Part shown: one piece after another, positions 1 through 5,188 of the stretch
Position numbering within the stretch: position 1 is the first letter of the stretch
How the letters are laid out: each line of letters begins with the position of its first letter
Source: a bacterium
Lineage (GTDB): Bacteria > Pseudomonadota > Gammaproteobacteria > Burkholderiales > Thiobacteraceae
Reading direction: 5' to 3'
Length of the DNA stretch: 5,522 nt
Assembly: GCA_027438535.1 (NCBI GenBank)
Contig: DAIAMA010000103.1
Coordinates: forward strand, 1-5,522
Translations under genes and position numbers: made by a program
Notes under the pieces: model-generated
Told to the model about the DNA's origin: nothing
Databases searched by the model: none
What the model saw: the letters and a program-made list of their open reading frames with translations, nothing else

Positions 1-225
1 CGGCTGCATCTGTTTGCTAAAGTCCTGCCAAGCCACTTCCTGCGCGGCATCAAGCTTCAATTTGTCATGCAGTTCGGCTTGACGCCGTTGTATCCATGCG
101 GCGGCTTGGGCTGGATCGCGATGCCTGGCATCGCATTTCTCCGACCTCGCGAATACCGCGAGAGAAGTCACCGCAATGCCGGCCGTCACAATACCGATAA
201 GCGCATACTTACGAAATGGATTCAT
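1..225 (-). CDS. Spy/CpxP-like (LTXXQ family) periplasmic protein, 3' end missing
   Basis: Reading the minus strand from ATG at 225-223 gives 75 uninterrupted codons that run off the left edge, so the C-terminal part is missing. The start is supported by a purine-rich ribosome binding site (GAGGAAAAG) a few bases upstream. The protein opens with MNPFRKYALI and a hydrophobic stretch to about residue 26 (ending AVFA), which looks like a cleavable signal peptide. It continues with a charged segment containing one Cys (residue 31), then a helical region, AELHDKLKLDAAQEVAWQDF (residues 50-69). The pattern 'L-H-D-x-L-K-L-x-x-x-Q-E-x-A-W-x-x-F' resembles the LTXXQ repeat of the Spy/CpxP periplasmic chaperones and metal-stress proteins. 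From family knowledge, such proteins bind unfolded envelope proteins or take part in envelope or metal stress sensing. The exact role here is inferred. The family call is moderate because only the N-terminal half is visible; another small exported helical protein remains possible. Confidence 0.62.
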   Translation of the reverse strand, partial: MNPFRKYALIGIVTAGIAVTSLAVFARSEKCDARHRDPAQAAAWIQRRQAELHDKLKLDAAQEVAWQDFSKQMQP

Positions 226-241
226 GCTCTTTTCCTCAAGT

Positions 242-263
242 TGGCGTGCGACTTTGCACGCCA
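242..263 (-). promoter_or_regulatory. Perfect hairpin in the leader of the Spy-like gene
   Basis: The arms TGGCGTGC (242-249) and GCACGCCA (256-263) are perfectly complementary over 8 bp around a 6-base spacer. The element lies in the 207-base gap between fxsA and the Spy-like gene, directly upstream of that gene's ribosome binding site. No T-run follows it on either strand, so it does not look like an intrinsic terminator. It could be an operator or an mRNA leader hairpin affecting translation; the sequence alone does not decide. I saw no other gene in 226-432, and no convincing promoter. Confidence 0.4.
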
Positions 264-432
264 CCCATTTAAGCAACCGAATGTATCCAGCATGTGTTGT
301 AAGTGTAACCAGATATGTCCGTTAAAGCGGGGTAGTCTCGCCGCAACTCGACCCGCGAAATTGCCTTAGATTTTGGAATAATCTCCGTGTAGATACGCTT
401 TCCGGTAAGGTCGCGGTTGACGCGCACTCACA

Positions 433-816
433 TCAGGCATCTTCCTCGCGCCGAAACTCGCCCTCGATCACCCCGGCGCCCGGCGCCGGCGGCCGTGGCC
501 CGCGGCGTGGCCAAATCAAGATCAGCAGCGCCAAAGCATCCGATATGACGCCGGGGAAAATCAGCAATAAGCCGGCCAGCATCAACCGGCCGGAAGTGAA
601 TATGGCCTGAAACGGATCCTGCCCTTGTTGCAGCGCACCCATGACGCGCCCGATCACGGCGAAACGCTCTTCGCGTATCAGCGTCACGCCGAGCAGCGTG
701 GCGCCGATGCGCCAGACCAGCAGCCACCAGCCGATTTGGTGCGCCAACAACACCATGACCCACAGCTCAAGGAGGGGAAAACCGAGTAAAATCGCAAAAA
801 ATAGCCAAGCGGCCAT
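433..816 (-). CDS. fxsA: FxsA family inner-membrane protein
   Basis: This 127-residue protein matches the FxsA family in length and layout. Hydrophobic segments lie at about residues 3-24, 28-47 and 77-102. The family-typical features are a conserved Glu in the first segment (LLELWV), 'LLGVTLIREE', a polar linker with Q-G-x-D/N-P (residues 65-68) and 'LMLAGLLLIFPGVISD' (residues 78-93). The tail is Pro/Arg-rich and ends IEGEFRREEDA, a motif common at the C-terminus of this family. ATG at 816-814 is supported by AAAGGA on the minus strand (827-822) five bases upstream. E. coli FxsA is named for suppressing F-plasmid exclusion of phage T7 when overproduced; its normal role is unknown. The gene is divergent from cutA. 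In E. coli fxsA also lies near cutA and dsbD, so the neighbourhood supports the call. Confidence 0.9.
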   Translation of the reverse strand: MAAWLFFAILLGFPLLELWVMVLLAHQIGWWLLVWRIGATLLGVTLIREERFAVIGRVMGALQQGQDPFQAIFTSGRLMLAGLLLIFPGVISDALALLILIWPRRGPRPPAPGAGVIEGEFRREEDA

Positions 817-872
817 GGTGTTCCTTTATGAAAAATAGACTGAAGCACAACGCTCTGCCATTCGTGGTTAAA

Positions 873-886
873 TAAGCGCCCGCTTA
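873..886. promoter_or_regulatory. Short palindrome in the fxsA-cutA divergent gap
   Basis: TAAGCG (873-878) and CGCTTA (881-886) form a perfect inverted repeat with a 2-base centre, ending four bases before the cutA ATG. It sits in the 74-base divergent region (817-890) that must hold the control signals for fxsA and possibly cutA. The size and symmetry suit a dimeric regulator, but a 12-base match can occur by chance and I do not recognise the site. No convincing -35/-10 pair was found on either strand here. Confidence 0.3.
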
Positions 887-890
887 ATAA

Positions 891-1208
891 ATGGAGACAT
901 TGTTGGTCATTTCCACCCTACCCGATCGCGCAAGCGCAGAAAAGCTTGCCCTGCTGCTAATCGAGCAGCGTCTTGCCGCCTGCGTGAATGTGCTTGCACC
1001 CTGTACCTCAGTCTACCGCTGGCAGGGCAAGGTGGAAACCGCGACCGAGATACCGCTGCTGATTAAAACCACGCGAGAACGCTATGCGGCGCTGGAAGCG
1101 GCGATCCGCGCGCACCACCCTTACGAACTTCCGGAAATCATTGCAGTCTCACCCTCGGCCGGATTACCGGCCTATTTTGAGTGGGTTAAGACAGAAACCA
1201 CGACTTAA
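891..1208 (+). CDS. cutA: CutA divalent-cation tolerance protein
   Basis: This complete 105-residue protein is close to the usual CutA length (112 in E. coli). Conserved family blocks appear in order: LLVISTLPD (4-12), A-E-K-L-A-x-x-L-x-x-x-R-L-A-A-C-V-N-V (16-34), SVYRWQGKVE (40-49), PLLIKTTRERY (55-65) and HPYELPEIIA (76-85), then YFEWV near the C-terminus. Cys31 lies in the conserved 'AACVN' position; Cys38 is a second cysteine. CutA forms compact ferredoxin-like trimers and is linked to copper and other divalent-metal tolerance in E. coli, though its molecular function is unsettled. ATG at 891 fits the family N-terminus, but no Shine-Dalgarno sequence precedes it. The only GGAG lies inside the start (893-896), six bases before an in-frame TTG at 903, a less likely alternative that would cost four residues. 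The gene lies 52 bases before dsbD on the same strand. Confidence 0.95.
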   Translation: METLLVISTLPDRASAEKLALLLIEQRLAACVNVLAPCTSVYRWQGKVETATEIPLLIKTTRERYAALEAAIRAHHPYELPEIIAVSPSAGLPAYFEWVKTETTT

Positions 1209-1224
1209 TAACTGAAAACAAGCA

Positions 1225-1239
1225 CCGGGAAATACCCGG
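1225..1239 (+). repeat. Small inverted repeat between cutA and dsbD
   Basis: CCGGG (1225-1229) and CCCGG (1235-1239) can pair around the 5-base loop AAATA. No T-tract follows, so it is not a convincing terminator. It could be a minor mRNA processing or stability element, or chance in GC-rich DNA. Confidence 0.25.
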
Positions 1240-1260
1240 CATCACACGGCGCGCCTACAC

Positions 1261-3582
1261 ATGAAAAAAATCCTCTTCGGTTTCATTTCGCTTCTGCTCC
1301 TCTTCCCCTTACTCGGCCATGCCGCCGAAGAAGGCGATCTGCTGGAGCCGGGAAAAGCTTTCGCGTTTTCGGCCAAGGCACTCGGTGCCGATATGATCGA
1401 GGTACGCTATCAAATTGCCGATGGCTACTATCTCTATCACCAGAAATTCAAATTCGCCATCGAGCCGAAAGACGTCAGCCTGGGTGCACCGCAAATTCCG
1501 CCGGGCAAAGTAAAGCAGGACGATTTTTTCGGCAAAGTGGAAACCCATCGTGGCCTGCTGATCATTAAACTGCCGGTGCAGCGTAGCGGCAGTGGCGCGC
1601 AAGCGGTCACGTTGCAAGCTACCTCGCAGGGTTGCGCCGATGCGGGCGTGTGCTATCCCCCATTCACCCAAACCGCAAAGCTTACCTTGCCCGCCGCCGC
1701 ACCGGCTCCGGCGGCAAAAAGCGGCGGCGCGCTCGAAACCTTGAAAGATTTAGGCGCGAGCTTGAGCGGCGCGGCCGACGAATTGCTGCCCCCGGAACAA
1801 GCTTTCAAGGTAGAGCTTCGCGCGCAAGACGCGAACACGCTGTTGGTGACCATCACCCCGAGCGCCAACGTTTACCTCTATCGCGACAAAATCAAAGCCA
1901 CGCTGCCCAACAACCCCGCGGGCGTTTCGATCGCCGAAGTGAAACTGCCTCCGGGCGATGTAAAAAGCGATCCCACATTCGGCAAAACCGAGGTTTATCA
2001 CCATGCGGTAACGGCGCAAGTACGCTTAAAGCGCGCCGCCAACACGCCGCAAAAAATCGCGCTGCGCATGGACTATCAAGGCTGCAACGAGAAAGTCGGC
2101 GTATGTTATCCGCCGCAGCATAAACTTTTTGACGTGAGTCTGGCTGGCGGTACGGCAGCGGTCGAGACCGCCGCGGCCAAACCGGGGAGCGCTACCGTTG
2201 CCGCACCGGCAGGCACACCCGCAGCGATAGAAAGTACGGCCGCCGCCCCCTCCGCGACGGCAGCGCCCGCCGATGAAGAATCCAAGATTCTGCATATCCT
2301 TAAAACCGGCAGTATTTGGGTCATCATCGCCTCGTTCTTCGTCTTGGGGCTGGGACTGTCGCTGACACCGTGCGTGTTTCCGATGATTCCGATTCTCTCC
2401 GGCATCATTGCCGGCCAGGGCCAGCATATCACCAAGCTCAAGGGCTTCACTCTGTCCGCCGCCTACGTACTGGGCATGGCGATCACCTATGCCATCGCCG
2501 GCGTGATCGCCGGCAAATCCGGCGCGCTGCTTTCCGCCGCCTTGCAAAACCCCTGGGTGCTCGGCAGCTTCGCGCTGATCTTCGTGATTCTCGCATTCTC
2601 GATGTTCGGCTTCTTCGAATTGCAAATGCCCAATTTCATCCAAAGCCGCCTGACCGAAAGCAGCAATAAAATGCGCGGCGGCAATCTGACCGGCGTGTTC
2701 GCCATGGGGATACTCTCGGCGCTGATCGTCGGCCCCTGCGTCGCGGCGCCGCTGGCCGGCACGCTATTGTTCATCAGCCAAACCGGCGACGGCTGGAAAG
2801 GCGGCTGGGCGCTGTTTGCCATGGCGCTGGGCATGGGCGCGCCGCTGATCGCGATGGGCATCGGCGGCGGGTCGCTGTTGCCGCGCGCCGGCGCGTGGAT
2901 GAACGCGGTCAAGGCCTTCTTCGGCGTCATGCTCTTGGGCGTGGCGATCTGGCTGATCTCGCCGGTGATATCCGCCTTGGTGCTCATGCTGCTGTGGGCG
3001 GCCTTGTTGATTATCTCGGCGATTTATCTGCATGCGCTCGATCCCTTGCCGGCGAACGCGCACGGCTTCAAGAAATTCTGGAAAGGCGTGGGCGTGATCG
3101 CGCTCATAGTGGGCGTGGCACTAGTAATCGGCGCGCTTTCCGGCAACCGCGATATTCTGCAGCCGCTTGCCGGCATCCGCGGTGTAGCCGGTGCCCCTGG
3201 CACCGTCGCCGCGAGCGCCGCGCATGGGCTGAAATTCGAGCGCGTGAAGTCGGTGCAGGAACTGGATGAGCGCATTGCCGCCGCGAAGGGCAAAAACGTG
3301 ATGCTGGATTTCTATGCCGATTGGTGCGTCTCGTGCAAAGAAATGGAGCGCTTCACTTTCAGCGATCCCAAAGTCCAGGCGCGGCTCAAGGACGCTGTAC
3401 TGCTGCAAGCGGATGTGACTGCCAACACCGATGCGGACAAAGCGCTTTTGAAACGCTTCAGGCTATTCGGCCCGCCGGGGATCATCTTCTTCGATCCTAA
3501 CGGTGTCGAGCAAAAATTCCGGGTAATTGGCTATGAGCCGCCGGAGAAATTCCTGCAAACGCTCGATACCGTGTTGAAATAA
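1261..3582 (+). CDS. dsbD: Thiol:disulfide interchange protein DsbD with duplicated N-terminal alpha domain
   Basis: DsbD carries electrons from cytoplasmic thioredoxin across the inner membrane to periplasmic partners (in E. coli DsbC, DsbG and CcmG). Domains in order: a signal peptide (1 to about 21, ending GHAA); a first alpha domain (about 24-145) with DGYYLY, cap loop DDFFG (87-91) and the pair Cys125/Cys131 in QGCADAGVCYPP; a short Ala/Pro linker; a second alpha domain (about 173-297) with VYLYRDK, DPTFG (237-241) and the pair Cys275/Cys282 in QGCNEKVGVCYPP; a long Ala/Pro/Thr linker (about 298-340); an eight-helix membrane domain (about 352-626) with the redox cysteines Cys371 (LTPCVFPM) and Cys493 (VGPCVAAP); and a thioredoxin-like gamma domain (about 656-773) with DWCVSC (Cys689/Cys692) and a putative cis-Pro in FGPPG (736-740). 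All cysteines needed for the relay are present. At 773 residues it is about 200 longer than E. coli DsbD, explained by the extra alpha domain and linkers. The start is chosen for its signal peptide; no Shine-Dalgarno sequence is visible. The stop overlaps the next gene's ATG (TAATG). Confidence 0.96.
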   Translation: MKKILFGFISLLLLFPLLGHAAEEGDLLEPGKAFAFSAKALGADMIEVRYQIADGYYLYHQKFKFAIEPKDVSLGAPQIPPGKVKQDDFFGKVETHRGLLIIKLPVQRSGSGAQAVTLQATSQGCADAGVCYPPFTQTAKLTLPAAAPAPAAKSGGALETLKDLGASLSGAADELLPPEQAFKVELRAQDANTLLVTITPSANVYLYRDKIKATLPNNPAGVSIAEVKLPPGDVKSDPTFGKTEVYHHAVTAQVRLKRAANTPQKIALRMDYQGCNEKVGVCYPPQHKLFDVSLAGGTAAVETAAAKPGSATVAAPAGTPAAIESTAAAPSATAAPADEESKILHILKTGSIWVIIASFFVLGLGLSLTPCVFPMIPILSGIIAGQGQHITKLKGFTLSAAYVLGMAITYAIAGVIAGKSGALLSAALQNPWVLGSFALIFVILAFSMFGFFELQMPNFIQSRLTESSNKMRGGNLTGVFAMGILSALIVGPCVAAPLAGTLLFISQTGDGWKGGWALFAMALGMGAPLIAMGIGGGSLLPRAGAWMNAVKAFFGVMLLGVAIWLISPVISALVLMLLWAALLIISAIYLHALDPLPANAHGFKKFWKGVGVIALIVGVALVIGALSGNRDILQPLAGIRGVAGAPGTVAASAAHGLKFERVKSVQELDERIAAAKGKNVMLDFYADWCVSCKEMERFTFSDPKVQARLKDAVLLQADVTANTDADKALLKRFRLFGPPGIIFFDPNGVEQKFRVIGYEPPEKFLQTLDTVLK

Positions 3583-4100
3583 TGCGCAGCGGCTGGTTGT
3601 TCGGGGGCGCGACCCTGCTCGCCTTGGCGCTGGGTATTGGCGTCGGCTTGTGGAAAGCCGCGCCCGGCATGACTGAAATCGGCAAAGATCAGATTTATGC
3701 CGCCAATTTCCCCGATCTTGACGGTAAATCCCAGCAACTTAGCAACTGGCGCGGAAAAGTGCTGGTGCTGAATTTTTGGGCAACTTGGTGTCCGCCATGC
3801 CGCGAGGAAATTCCCGGTTTTGTTAAAGTCGATGCCGCCTATCGCGGCAAAGGCGTGGCCATTATCGGCATTGCGCTGGATGAGCGCGACAAAGTAGCCG
3901 ATTTCGCCAAAGCCTTTGGAATCAAATACCCACTGTTGCTGGGAGGGGCCGACGCCTACGACTTTGCCGCCAAACTCGGCAATACCAGCAAGGGCATCCC
4001 ATTCACCGCGATTATCGACCGCCAGGGCAATATCGCCTATTTGGGTGTGGGCGCGGTAACTCAAAAAGAGTTGGAACACGCCCTTACGCCCCTGCTTTAA
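3582..4100 (+). CDS. TlpA/ResA-like membrane-anchored periplasmic thioredoxin
   Basis: This 172-residue protein begins with one hydrophobic helix (about residues 4-24), which looks like an uncleaved signal anchor, followed by a thioredoxin fold of the TlpA/ResA/CcmG group. The active site is FWATWCPPCREEIP with Cys70 and Cys73, and the cis-Pro is in GIPFTAIID (Pro140). The segment between them (VAIIGIALDE, then the region around YPLLLGG) is typical of this AhpC/TSA-Redoxin-type family. Members reduce periplasmic disulfides, for example in cytochrome c or copper-centre maturation, and must themselves be kept reduced. The ATG shares its A with the dsbD stop (TAATG) and has no obvious Shine-Dalgarno site, implying translational coupling to dsbD. 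The natural inference is that DsbD is its electron donor. The specific substrate is not shown; no cytochrome c maturation gene is in the window. Confidence 0.9.
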   Translation: MRSGWLFGGATLLALALGIGVGLWKAAPGMTEIGKDQIYAANFPDLDGKSQQLSNWRGKVLVLNFWATWCPPCREEIPGFVKVDAAYRGKGVAIIGIALDERDKVADFAKAFGIKYPLLLGGADAYDFAAKLGNTSKGIPFTAIIDRQGNIAYLGVGAVTQKELEHALTPLL

Positions 4101-4130
4101 AAGGTCAGAAGGCGCTATTTGTCAACCTAC

Positions 4131-4146
4131 AAATTAGCGCTAATTT
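4131..4146. promoter_or_regulatory. Perfect 16-bp palindrome upstream of aroQ
   Basis: AAATTAGC (4131-4138) is followed at once by its exact reverse complement GCTAATTT (4139-4146). It lies in the 94-base non-coding gap between the tlpA-like gene and aroQ, about 50 bases before the aroQ ATG. With no loop, and with AT-rich arms and no T-run, it is a poor terminator and a good shape for a dimeric repressor or activator site. Its AGCGCT centre recalls LacI-family operators, but that is only a resemblance. Flanking GTCAA (4121-4125) and TTGAC (4153-4157) extend the dyad with a one-base offset. Confidence 0.45.
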
Positions 4147-4184
4147 CGCCAATTGACTGGACAAAATCCGGCTAATTGCGGCAA
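4139..4184 (+). repeat. Two near-identical 14-base direct repeats 32 bases apart
   Basis: GCTAATTTCGCCAA (4139-4152) and GCTAATTGCGGCAA (4171-4184) agree at 12 of 14 positions and are 32 bases apart, about three helical turns. A more degenerate relative, GCTATTTGTCAA, lies at 4114-4125. The first copy includes the right half of the 16-bp palindrome. The same-face spacing could reflect a pair of regulator sites in the aroQ promoter region. The regulator is unknown and chance is possible. Confidence 0.35.
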
Positions 4185-4194
4185 ACTTGCGCCC

Positions 4195-4698
4195 ATGCTG
4201 AAAAAAGCTCCCGCTCTCAAAGCGGCCAAATCGGGGGCAGCCAAGACTGCCCCCAGCGCTAAAAACAAGAAAAACATCCTGGTTCTCCACGGCCCCAATC
4301 TAAATCTTTTGGGAACGCGGGAGCCGGAGCATTATGGCCGAGACACCCTGGCGCAGATTAATGCCCGCCTGATAAAGCGCGCCGCCGACGCCGGAGTGCA
4401 CTTGGAGTCTTTTCAGAGCAATGCCGAAGCCGATCTAGTAAACCGTATTCACCAAGCGGGGAAAGAAGGCATCGACTTCATCCTCATCAACCCGGCGGCG
4501 TTCACCCATACCAGCGTCGCCCTGCGCGATGCCATTGCGGCAGTCGGCATCCCTTATATTGAAGTACATCTCTCCAATGTGTTCGCGCGCGAACCCTTCC
4601 GCCATCACTCGTATTTTTCCGACCTGGCGGTGGGCGTCATCAGCGGGCTCGGCCCCGTGGGCTACGAGCTCGCGCTCGATTACGCGCTTTCCAAATAA
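4195..4698 (+). CDS. aroQ: Type II 3-dehydroquinate dehydratase with N-terminal extension
   Basis: The enzyme converts 3-dehydroquinate to 3-dehydroshikimate, the third step of the shikimate pathway, in the cytoplasm; type II enzymes are dodecamers. Numbered from ATG 4195 (167 residues), the conserved core starts at residue 28 with [21 protein letters not shown]. It shows Arg42 and Tyr47 at the spacing of the catalytic pair, [11 protein letters not shown] (72-82), Asn99 in [16 protein letters not shown], His125 in EVHLSN and a [10 protein letters not shown]-terminus, so it appears catalytically intact. Residues 2-27 form a Lys/Ala-rich extension (eight Lys) absent from typical family members, which start almost directly at the core. 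No ATG, GTG or TTG lies between the extension and the core, so the extension is probably translated. A TTG at 4153 would add 14 more residues but has no ribosome binding site and overlaps likely control DNA. No Shine-Dalgarno site precedes 4195 either. The stop is 18 bases before accB. Confidence 0.94.
   Translation: MLKKAPALKAAKSGAAKTAPSAKNKKNILVLHGPNLNLLGTREPEHYGRDTLAQINARLIKRAADAGVHLESFQSNAEADLVNRIHQAGKEGIDFILINPAAFTHTSVALRDAIAAVGIPYIEVHLSNVFAREPFRHHSYFSDLAVGVISGLGPVGYELALDYALSK
4211..4254 (+). promoter_or_regulatory. Two adjacent hairpins inside the 5' end of aroQ
   Basis: CCGCT (4211-4215) pairs with AGCGG (4221-4225) around a 5-base loop. Just downstream, GGGGGCAG (4233-4240) pairs perfectly with CTGCCCCC (4247-4254) around CCAAGA. 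The second is an 8-bp, very GC-rich stem beginning 38 bases after the proposed ATG. The following sequence is A-rich, not T-rich, so it is not a standard intrinsic terminator. Both lie within codons of the Lys/Ala-rich extension. They may modulate translation of the aroQ mRNA; this is inference. Confidence 0.4.
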
Positions 4699-4716
4699 GC
4701 CTGAAGGAAAATTGCC

Positions 4717-5175
4717 ATGGATTTACGCAAGCTGAAGAAGCTCATCGATCTCGTGGAGGAATCCGGCATCGCCGAACTCGAGATAACCGAAGGCGAGGAG
4801 AAAGTCCGCATCACGCACCATACCACGGGGCAGAATGTGGTCTATGCCTCTCCTCCCATGCAGCAGCCCATGATGATGCCCCCGAGCGCACCCGTTCCTG
4901 CCGCGGCGCCCGCCGCCAGCGCAGCGCCGGCCGAGCCCGAAGGCCATGCCGTCAAATCGCCGATGGTGGGTACGTTTTACCGCTCGCCATCCCCCGGCTC
5001 GAAGGTATTCGTGGAAGTGGGTCAGAGCGTCAACTCCGGCGACACGCTGTGCATTATCGAAGCCATGAAATTGCTCAACGAAATCGAAGCCGACCATAGC
5101 GGCGTGATTAAAGCCATTCTGGTGGAAAACGGCCAGCCGGTGGAATACGGCGAACCGCTGTTCATTATCGGTTAA
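4717..5175 (+). CDS. accB: Biotin carboxyl carrier protein of acetyl-CoA carboxylase
   Basis: This complete 152-residue protein is close to E. coli AccB (156). The N-terminal region ([16 protein letters not shown], then [13 protein letters not shown]) is the conserved family domain. A flexible Pro/Ala/Met-rich linker follows (about 45-75, with a run PMMMPP), then the biotinyl domain (about 78-152). The biotin attachment site is [12 protein letters not shown] with Lys118. The thumb region, [17 protein letters not shown] (87-103), is present. The biotin on Lys118 is carboxylated by AccC, and the carboxyl group is passed to acetyl-CoA by AccA/AccD, giving malonyl-CoA for fatty acid synthesis. 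A good ribosome binding site, AAGGA (4704-4708), lies eight bases before the ATG. The gene is 18 bases after aroQ and 13 bases before accC, consistent with one transcript. Confidence 0.97.
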   Translation: MDLRKLKKLIDLVEESGIAELEITEGEEKVRITHHTTGQNVVYASPPMQQPMMMPPSAPVPAAAPAASAAPAEPEGHAVKSPMVGTFYRSPSPGSKVFVEVGQSVNSGDTLCIIEAMKLLNEIEADHSGVIKAILVENGQPVEYGEPLFIIG

Positions 5176-5188
5176 ATCCAAGGCTTTC

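Noticed and set aside
146..162. Inverted repeat CTCGCG/CGCGAG inside the Spy-like gene
   Set aside because: It is only 6 bp, lies in signal-peptide codons and is explained by codon composition.
280..310. Possible minus-strand promoter for the Spy-like gene (GTTACA, 18 bases, TACATT)
   Set aside because: Each box matches consensus at only four positions. Plus-strand GTAA repeats nearby (GTAAGTGTAAC) lack the spacing of a CpxR site. It is too weak to list as a feature.
67..369. Plus-strand open frame of 100 codons at the left end
   Set aside because: It runs opposite the Spy-like coding region and through the gap. The minus-strand frame has a signal peptide, a ribosome binding site and family motifs, while this one has none.
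473..489. Perfect GC palindrome, 8-bp arms around one base, in the 3' part of fxsA
   Set aside because: It falls in codons for the Pro/Gly/Ala-rich tail, where GC-only repeats arise readily; there is no T-run and no sign of a regulatory role.
1248..1255. GGCGCGCC palindrome just before dsbD
   Set aside because: A single 8-base self-complementary GC word is expected by chance in DNA of this composition.
2026..2643. Long open frame antisense to dsbD (205 codons, minus strand)
   Set aside because: It lies entirely within dsbD, whose plus-strand protein has clear domains and redox motifs. The antisense translation is rich in His/Arg/Gly/Gln without recognisable structure, as expected from a GC-rich shadow frame.
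3531..4079. Open frame of 182 codons antisense to the tlpA-like gene
   Set aside because: The plus strand encodes a clear WCPPC thioredoxin. The antisense frame has no ribosome binding site or family features that I recognise.
4153..4194. TTG at 4153 as an earlier aroQ start
   Set aside because: It adds 14 residues foreign to the family, has no ribosome binding site and overlaps likely control DNA; ATG 4195 is simpler.
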